The notes under the pieces are model-generated. The model was not told the DNA's origin and searched no databases. It saw nothing but the letters and a program-made list of their open reading frames with translations. A program made the translations under genes and the position numbers. Shown one piece after another: positions 5,785 through 11,279 of a stretch of DNA of 11,279 bases (within the stretch, counting starts at the first letter, position 1; the number at the start of each line of letters is the position of its first letter). The DNA is taken from positions 1-11,279 of the forward strand of contig LXFE01000220.1 in assembly GCA_001929475.1 (NCBI GenBank). Reading direction: 5' to 3'. Origin of the DNA: Neolecta irregularis DAH-3 (taxonomy: Eukaryota > Ascomycota > Neolectomycetes > Neolectales > Neolectaceae).

Positions 5785-7890
5785 ATGTCGGATAAATCTA
5801 TCCCGTTTACTTTCGTCTGGCATTACTACTTGCTCAAGCCCTTCTTATTGTCTAGGTCCCATACAAAAGCTTCAGAAGTATACGTAACTGGTTCGTTCGA
5901 CAACTGGTCAAAGAGCGTAAAACTAGACTATAGAAACGGGAGATTCGAGAAAACCGTTCTTCTGGCTGCTGAAGACATCTTCTTTAAGGCAAGTTGTTTT
6001 TTCCAATTGGCTGACTTTCAGTTCGTTGTTGATGGCAACTGGATTATTGACCCGACAAAAGAGAAAATGATTGGCTCTGATGGCTACGAGAATAATGTTT
6101 TCAGAAAAGAGTACTTGCTATCTGAAGCCTCTCTCTCCAGCGTAAAGGACTCCAATGTCACTTTCTCTGCCATTACCAACGACCGTCCTGAACCCGAAAT
6201 CCTTGCTGTTCCAAAGGATGAAGTGGCTATGAAAGAAGAAGGGAAGAGGATCGATGTTGCTGCTGTATACTGTCGTGTACACTCGATATGCTAAATATTA
6301 GAATGATAGTCGGCCATCTACTGCTACTTCCTCTAGCTCAAAGAAGAGCAAGAAAAAGAAGAAAAAGAGCAAGGCTATTTTGAACATGGTTCCTGTTGAA
6401 CAAGACGAGGAGGCGGATTCTCATCTGTCAAAAGATACGACTGATGTTTCATATAAGGAGGAATCCAGGCCGACTACTGCTTGCTTGGATGAGACCCCTG
6501 TCTCCTGGCCTGCCACCGCGATAATACCTGAAGTTGTCAGTCTAAGTGAAGCGGCTCTACCAACTGTAGGGGATTTTGCTGAGTTGAATATTGCTTCCTA
6601 TTATGCTGCGACTGAAGAGCCTGCTGCCGAAATTGCTTCATTGACCGAAACTGAAAGCCAAGTACCGGTGGCTGATTCTTCTCATATGGCAATCTCCAAA
6701 TCCACACGAGAAGCTTTCGATTATATCGAACCTTTAGAAAGGGCAACTGCAGAGAAAATTCCTTCTCGACCTATGACCGCTAGGTCAATAGAACATGCAC
6801 TCGTACAGCCCGATGTATTAGAGTCGCCAAAAGATCAGGCTCGCCTCTCGGCGGCCCGGGAGATCATCGAGGACCCTGAGTTTCTTTCACCTACTGTTGA
6901 TCTAGAGGAAGGGTCAATCCCAGATTCTGTCAATGAGGAATCTGTCCAGAAGGTTTCTTCTCGCCCTCATACGGCCAAGTCAGCCGGTGAAGTTGTTGGG
7001 GAGGGGAAAGTGATCGAAGAGTCATTCGTTACGAATGCCGCGTCTCATTCTTCGTCTAAACCAGCTCGTAACTTCGTTGACATTGTAAAAGAAGACCCTG
7101 TTGCTACTGATCTCCTCATTTCGAAACTCGATTCAAATGCCACAGAAGAATCTCCGCAAACCATCGAAGAAATCCAAAAACTGGGGTTTCCATCTGATGA
7201 GATCTCTCGGCCACATACTGCCGAGAAACCAGCGAACCCAATTATTGTCGATCAGGAGTTCTCGCCACCACCCACTGCCGAAGAGAAACTCGCGATTGCT
7301 GGGGAATTCACTCTTTCAGCAGCTGACAAGTTCACTCCACCACTAGGCCCATTGCTTGTTAATACTGAAAATGCAATTCACGATGAGCTGAGCTCTAACC
7401 CCCTTAAAGAGACTCCTGTTGAACAAATTACCGAACAACCGCAATTAGAGAAGGAAGTCAAAGAATCATTTGAAGTCCCTGATCATACTTCTGAAAGTTG
7501 CCCAGTTGATATTGCTGCTTTCAACAGTGCTCAGCCCGCTACTGATCTAGGAGGGAATCCAGTGGGCGACCCGGTTGACTCATCATCAATCAAAGAGGTA
7601 CTCACTGTTTTTATGTGATATATACTAATTGGCCATAGTCAACCTCCGAAGAACTAGTTCAAGAAACAGGGGCATCGCCAGCTTCGAGGGAGAGCCTGAA
7701 AACCTTTACGAATCAACTCGATAACGCTTTCAGCACTGTTAGGGGCAAAAAGCCAGTTGAAAGCGATCGACCTGGTTCAGCACATAAGGATAGCGTTGTT
7801 GGTGACACTAGTACAACACGAAAAGATGACGCACACGAAGAGGAGACCTTCTTCAGGAAATTGAGGAGAATAATATGTGATATTCTCTAG
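5785..7890 (+). CDS. Crp1/Mdg1-like protein: AMPK-type glycogen-binding domain with long SRPxTA-rich tail
   Basis: Five exons, 5785-5819, 5856-5988, 6022-6264, 6302-7597 and 7639-7890, encode 652 aa. Residues about 6-85 form an AMPK1_CBM (CBM48) domain: FTFVW, EVYVTGSFDNW, FKFVVDGNWIIDP and ENNV, with the aromatic residues expected for glucan contact (W12, W29, W63). A Lys-rich tract (about 151-161) and a long acidic, low-complexity tail follow. The tail has SRPxTA motifs at about 140, 192, 292, 357 and 439, plus weaker SWPATA (205) and SPPPTA (458). The basic C-terminus, FFRKLRRII, resembles the FF-x-KL-basic end of yeast Crp1. Known relatives are yeast Crp1 and Mdg1; Crp1 was described as a cruciform-DNA-binding protein. 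The start ATG at 5785 has A at -3. Introns are 36, 33, 37 and 41 nt, and the first two appear to use GC donors. The domain and tail order are certain; the exact role in this organism is inferred only as glucan-binding or adaptor. Confidence 0.9.
5820..5855 (+). other. Putative 36-nt GC-AG intron in the CBM domain
   Basis: GCATTA...GTCTAG. Removing it restores FVW-SHTKASEVYVTG, the normal spacing between the first strand and the VTG-FDNW motif of AMPK-type CBMs. If kept, it adds 12 in-frame residues with no stop. The donor is weak (TG|GCATTA), so this intron is less certain than the next one. Confidence 0.55.
5989..6021 (+). other. Putative 33-nt GC-AG intron in the CBM domain
   Basis: AAG|GCAAGT donor, the classic GC-donor consensus, a GGCTGAC branch-like motif and a TTTCAG acceptor. 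Splicing gives IFFK-FVVDGNW, matching the family's FKFVVDGxW. Retention would insert 11 residues in frame without a stop. Confidence 0.75.
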
Positions 7891-8250
7891 ACTTCTGATA
7901 GGTTGTTCTCCAACACAACCCCTTCGTGTTTCTTGTTATGAAGTATGGATAATACTGGTGATGGATCATGATAGTTTTTTCCCTTTTATTGAATGTCTAC
8001 TGTTCAGTCGGTATAAATACACTATGCGCTCGTTTTTCCCTAAGCCTCATTTATCTGATGCGACGATCTTTATGTTGTGCAATATGGTCTTTAGGGTCAC
8101 ATTTCGCGCTTTGCAGACGGTATTGGTATGAATAATGATTCAAAAGCTTGTTTCAAACTCTCACACCAGGATGGTTGTAATAATACTTCTTTAGTGATCT
8201 TGTAACACCAAAGGATATAAACAAATCTTTACTACTAACAAAAAAAGAGG
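7891..8250. other. Convergent 3' intergenic region
   Basis: About 360 bp between the stop of the Crp1-like gene and the stop of the leftward secreted-protein gene. It is AT-rich, with T-runs (TTTTTTCCCTTTTATT near 7975) and A-rich sequence near 8240, and should hold both 3' UTRs. An open frame across 7877-8131 begins at GTG inside the upstream gene's last exon and has no family resemblance, so it is not called. Confidence 0.6.
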
Positions 8251-8691
8251 TTAATTATTTCCAAAAACCAGTCTCATTACAGAGGACGGTTGACCTAAGA
8301 CACCGAGAATCTTGTCGCTGAGGGATTTCTCCTCAGTCACCATTTTTGGTGGGTGGAAGTCTACAGATGCCATATCTTGAGGATCATTAATTTCAACTTT
8401 TGCCTTAGGCTCTGTGCCTGCCACGATTGCCTGATTAACATGCCCCACATTTCCATTACCAACATGATGAGAGTGATTTGGAGGGATCAATGGCCTTCTT
8501 TCGGTAGTCCTTTCGGCGGCGACAAGTTGTAGATTTGGGATGGGGGCCCCATCTGATTGCGAGGGAATCGAACTTTGAGTGTACTGATGGGTGCTATCAG
8601 AAGAACCAACTTCATCAGTGCCGTAGGGTAATCCACGAACCGGGGAGGCCGAAACGACGGCAACGAGAAGGAAGACCAAATAAATCATCAT
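8251..8691 (-). CDS. Small secreted protein, 146 aa, no mature cysteines
   Basis: Single exon from ATG 8691 to the stop at 8251-8253. The frame is open further upstream but only from GTG, so the first ATG (MMIYLVFLLVAVVSASPVRG) is taken as the start; a TATAAA at 8741-8736 lies about 45 bp upstream and fits this. The N-terminus is a clear signal peptide: short n-region, LVFLLVAVV core, cleavage expected around VSA-SP. The mature part of about 126 residues is Ser/Gln/His/Pro-rich, polar and apparently disordered in its first two thirds, with a His-rich HSHHVGNGNVGHVN patch. It ends in a more hydrophobic KILGVLGQPSSVMRLVFG. There is no cysteine after the signal, unlike many small secreted proteins. 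No family is recognised. It could be secreted, or carried to the wall or vacuole. Confidence 0.65.
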   Translation of the reverse strand: MMIYLVFLLVAVVSASPVRGLPYGTDEVGSSDSTHQYTQSSIPSQSDGAPIPNLQLVAAERTTERRPLIPPNHSHHVGNGNVGHVNQAIVAGTEPKAKVEINDPQDMASVDFHPPKMVTEEKSLSDKILGVLGQPSSVMRLVFGNN

Positions 8692-8735
8692 TATGCACTT
8701 GGCTGTTTTCACAAACCAGGAGAATGAGACGGTAA

Positions 8736-8741
8736 TTTATA
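8736..8741 (-). promoter_or_regulatory. TATA box of the small secreted protein gene
   Basis: TATAAA on the minus strand, followed by TT, 45-50 bp upstream of the ATG at 8691. Confidence 0.5.
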
Positions 8742-9187
8742 AAGATTGACTGGCCGGATCTGGTTGTGATCCAGACGCGTTAGGCTACCGCCCCAACTTG
8801 CTTCCATTTCCGGTTGCGGCTTTTGGAAATTGTTGTTGACAATCTTGAAGAGGAAGGAAGATGCGGCCCGTCAAGCCACCTTGCCGTATCGGTAAGATAC
8901 AGTATCACTTTTCGGTGAGTTTGAAGCTGGTAAATATTCTGTAGTTGGTAATGAAGATGGTGTTGGTGAAGATCAACGCTGCTGCTCTTGCCCAACAGTC
9001 TGCCAGAATACTCTCCAGGCAGATGGTTCAGATCTTGGAGGGGCGGGCCGCTTTGGGATCTGCCCGACAGCCCTTGGAGAGGTCCGGCGGGCGGGCGGTT
9101 GGAAACACTGGTTGTTGACCGGGAAATTCCGTAATCCCCGATCAAGGTGGCTTAGTCATCTCTGCGATTATTATTAAAGCAACAAGA

Positions 9188-9194
9188 TATAAAG
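9188..9194 (+). promoter_or_regulatory. TATA box of the dioxygenase gene
   Basis: TATAAAG, 47-53 bp upstream of the ATG at 9241, in otherwise unremarkable sequence. Confidence 0.5.
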
Positions 9195-9240
9195 GGGTAC
9201 TACATTCACACGAGTTTGTGCCCACGCCCATCTGATTAAT

Positions 9241-10197
9241 ATGCGGCAACCTGTCTATTTCCTTTCTCATGGCGGTCCATCATCAATGCTTGAAATAGAA
9301 TCAGCTCCATATCAGTACTGGACAGCAGTCGGAAAGGAGATCAAAAGCTCAAAGCCCGAAGGAATCGTTATTTTTAGTGCACATTGGGATAGTGATCAAG
9401 AGGGAGAGGTGGATGGTACATTAATTTCAGAAAAAGAAAATACCTTTCTAATTGAGAAGTGAGCTTCGACGAAGACAATGAGCTGATATACGATTTCTAC
9501 GGCTTCCCAGCTCATTACTATAATGTTAAATTCCGATCAAAGAATCCTTCGATTTTTCACAATATGATTGCTGATACCATTCATCGAAGTGGCTTTAAAA
9601 CACGTGGAAAGAAACGCGGCTTAGACCATGGCGCTTGGGTATATTATCTTTCATGTGGTATGCACCGATGCTTTATAGGTTCCTTTGAAAGTCATGTTTG
9701 ACGGAGCCACCGATATTCCAATTTGCCAAGTTGCATTACCATCAAGGGAAAACCCTGAGGCCAACATCAAAATTGGTAAAGCAGCATCTTCACTTCGGTA
9801 ACTTGTTCGCGTTTCTCCTTCTTACCATTCAGTGAAGAGAATGTGCTGATCATTTGTTCTGGGATGGCCATTCACAACCTTCAAGTGGCAATGTCAGATA
9901 CTCCCTTCGAAGTTGATATTTCTCCTTTCAAGGCCTTTGATAACGCGCTTTATGAAGCCATCACCTCTCCTCAATCAGCTAGAGAAACCAAGATGAAGAA
10001 ACTGATGAAACATTCTGAATTCCGGAAATCTCATCCTACTGGTGAGCATTTAATGCCGATATATGTTGCACTGGGTGCCGCCGGTTCTGATAATGCCAAA
10101 CTCGTTTTTAATCAAATTCAGCCTGGCCTGGGTATCTCCTTATCATAAACCTTGTTATTGACTGATAGGTTGGGCAATGTATTATTTCAAACCCTAG
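9241..10197 (+). CDS. DODA-type extradiol aromatic ring-opening dioxygenase (LigB family)
   Basis: Five exons, 9241-9415, 9460-9638, 9679-9797, 9833-10131 and 10169-10197, encode 266 aa, the usual length for this family. Introns of 44, 40, 35 and 37 nt are all GT-AG and restore frame exactly. The protein is the class III extradiol dioxygenase fold of 4,5-DOPA dioxygenase/YgiD and plant DODA, cytosolic, cleaving a catechol-type ring with a divalent metal and O2. Visible motifs are YFLSHGGP (H10), FSAHW (H48), YDFYGFPAHYY, LDHGAWVPL (H115), CSGMAIHNL (H172), EHLMPIYVALGAAG (H230) and a C-terminal GWAMYYF. H10, H48 and H230 correspond to the metal ligands of YgiD, and H115 or H172 to active-site histidines. 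All are present, so the enzyme should be active. The physiological substrate is not evident, and no other catabolic gene is adjacent. It may act on DOPA, another catechol, or in general detoxification. Confidence 0.95.
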
Positions 10198-10357
10198 GGG
10201 TTCAAATGTATTTCCTCAGCCATAAGTAGAGATCTGATGCTGTAGTTTCGATAAGTATTCAGAGTTTCTTCTAGACTGCCAAATTTAGCGAATAATTCTG
10301 TTATTACGAAATTCGATATTTTGATCATATGCACATCTTGGTAGTATATTTAAATTA
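10198..10357. other. 3' flank of the dioxygenase gene
   Basis: 160 bp of AT-rich sequence between the TAG stop and the MITE, expected to hold the 3' UTR and polyadenylation region. Nothing else is recognised. Confidence 0.5.
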
Positions 10358-10663
10358 GGGGTGCGTTTGGTTCGCGCTAAATTCCATAAAATGTGTGTGT
10401 GGCTTTTAACAAATTGGAATTTCAGGCGCGCATTTGGTGCGCGCCACATTTCTATGTCCAAATCTCACTGCTCGGACTGATTGAAGTGGAGGACGATGTT
10501 TCAAGCTAGGCCACATCTCCATGACCGAAAGGACTTCCTTTGAAAGTAGTCAATGATCTATGACCCCTCTAGTCCTGGTACTTTGTGGAGCGCACCAAAC
10601 GCGCCTGAAATTCCAATTTGTTAAAAGCCACATTTTATGAAATTTAGTGAACCAAACGCACCC
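10358..10663. mobile_element. 306-bp MITE with long terminal inverted repeats
   Basis: The left arm (10358 to about 10446) and right arm (about 10585-10663) are imperfect reverse complements over roughly 80-90 bp. They share GGGTGCGTTTGGTT at the tip, CATAAAATGTG, a perfect GGCTTTTAACAAATTGGAAT and TTTCAGGCGCG. The left arm has two insertions relative to the right (extra GCG near 10373 and extra GTGTGT near 10395). TA dinucleotides flank both ends (10356-10357 and 10664-10665), compatible with a TA target duplication, although a longer duplication is not visible. Each arm also carries an internal echo of the tip (GCGCGTTTGGTGCGC). There is no coding capacity; a Tc1/mariner-type or PIF/Harbinger-type source is possible but not shown. 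Confidence 0.9.
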
Positions 10664-11279
10664 TAGACATTATAGTACCAGAATTCATGGAGCATGTACC
10701 ATTCTTCCCACTCCCAAAATTCTCAGAAATAATAACATGAAACACTCATATCCACTCTGGAAATTTCAGCATAGTGTACCCAAAAAATCGAATCTCATGA
10801 GATTGATCGCACAATATTCAAGTTGAGATGCGTTGTTTCAAACAATGACTTGAGAAATCATTCCAAGGCATGTCTAAACCCATGACTCACCGTTAGATAA
10901 CCATATCTCCTTTATACAAGGTTTCGGGTTTCGCTCTACGGTGTTCATTTTGAGTCTGCAACGATAGTCATCTCCTTTCGTCGTCGAACCTCAGTACCTC
11001 AGAAAAGACTACATTTTCACGAATTTTCACGAACTTCAGAACAAACAAAGTTGATTTTGGTTTTTTTATCTAGATTTCTGGCCAAAGAGTTTGCCTTTCG
11101 ATATCTCCTCAGTGACATCCTTACAAATGCAGCTGGAGACACGGAATAGTGGCACGTTTCACCTCAGAAGTGTCTTGGATGGTTGTGTATATGTCGTAAA
11201 GAAATACTAAACCGAGGATTTTCGCCTAACACGTCACTATCGGGACTCCTCATTCAAGCTCCCTCCTCCCCTCTTCCTC
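10664..11279. other. Intergenic sequence to window end
   Basis: No open frame of note, no RNA gene and no repeat recognised apart from a small direct repeat, TTTTCACGAA, at about 11015-11034. The last 25 bases are pyrimidine-rich. It may be the promoter or UTR of a gene outside the window. Confidence 0.5.

Larger units (their letters stand above)
8692..9240. other. Divergent promoter region with GC-rich centre
   Basis: 549 bp between two divergently transcribed genes, with a TATA box at each end (8736-8741 leftward, 9188-9194 rightward). The centre (about 8860-9120) is GC-rich and open in several frames on both strands. On the plus strand, an ATG at 8952 opens 55 codons of Ala/Gln/Arg-rich sequence. 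An in-phase GTGAGT...CTGTAG segment of 30 nt upstream could join it to an ATG at 8860. The long minus-strand frame has no ATG. None is called as a gene because no frame shows family resemblance. Confidence 0.5.

Noticed and set aside
7877-8131. 84-codon plus-strand frame after the Crp1-like gene
   Set aside because: It starts at a GTG inside the last exon of the upstream gene and has random-looking composition; it is most likely 3' UTR.
8780-9145. 121-codon minus-strand open frame
   Set aside because: It begins at TTG, has no ATG anywhere in frame, lies in a promoter region and resembles no family.

Overview
The window looks like a piece of a fungal nuclear genome. Five spliced or secretory-type protein genes can be supported, interspersed with AT-rich intergenic DNA, TATA boxes 35-65 bp upstream of start codons, and small non-autonomous inverted-repeat elements. 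Evidence for a fungus is the Crp1/Mdg1-type architecture of the central gene (AMPK-type glycogen-binding domain plus long acidic disordered tail) and a set of eleven inferred introns that are all only 33-44 nt long. Nothing in the sequence fixes the phylum.

Layout, left to right. 1-146 is one arm of an inverted repeat whose partner lies at 2838-2990. Between them, on the minus strand (227-1600), is a gene with an N-terminal hydrophobic/signal segment, an unrecognised beta-rich middle and a C-terminal NAD(P)-binding (NmrA/SDR-atypical-like) domain. Most parsimoniously this is one gene with two introns; alternatively it is two overlapping genes. 1601-2756 has no gene but holds a 26-bp tandem array, two neighbouring hairpins made from one GGTCCAT/AGTCCAT motif family, and a roughly 290-bp C-rich, A-poor minisatellite-like stretch. 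2757-2990 is a foldback element. 3104-4248 (minus) encodes a 367-aa protein of unknown function with one intron. 4249-5784 is intergenic and carries a likely relic of a Ty3/gypsy-type integrase zinc-binding segment.

5785-7890 (plus, five exons) encodes a 652-aa Crp1/Mdg1-like protein with repeated SRPxTA motifs; two of its introns are inferred GC-AG introns of 36 and 33 nt, both multiples of three and stop-free. 8251-8691 (minus) encodes a small secreted protein without mature cysteines. It is divergent from 9241-10197 (plus, five exons), a complete 266-aa DODA/LigB-type extradiol ring-cleavage dioxygenase. The two share a 549-bp intergenic region with a TATA box at each end and a GC-rich, multi-frame-open centre. 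10358-10663 is a 306-bp MITE with nearly 90-bp imperfect terminal inverted repeats and flanking TA dinucleotides. The rest, to 11279, shows no gene.

The genes do not form an evident pathway; they read as ordinary, independently transcribed fungal genes. Splice models were built by hand from reading-frame continuity, splice-site motifs and remembered family patterns, not from transcript data.
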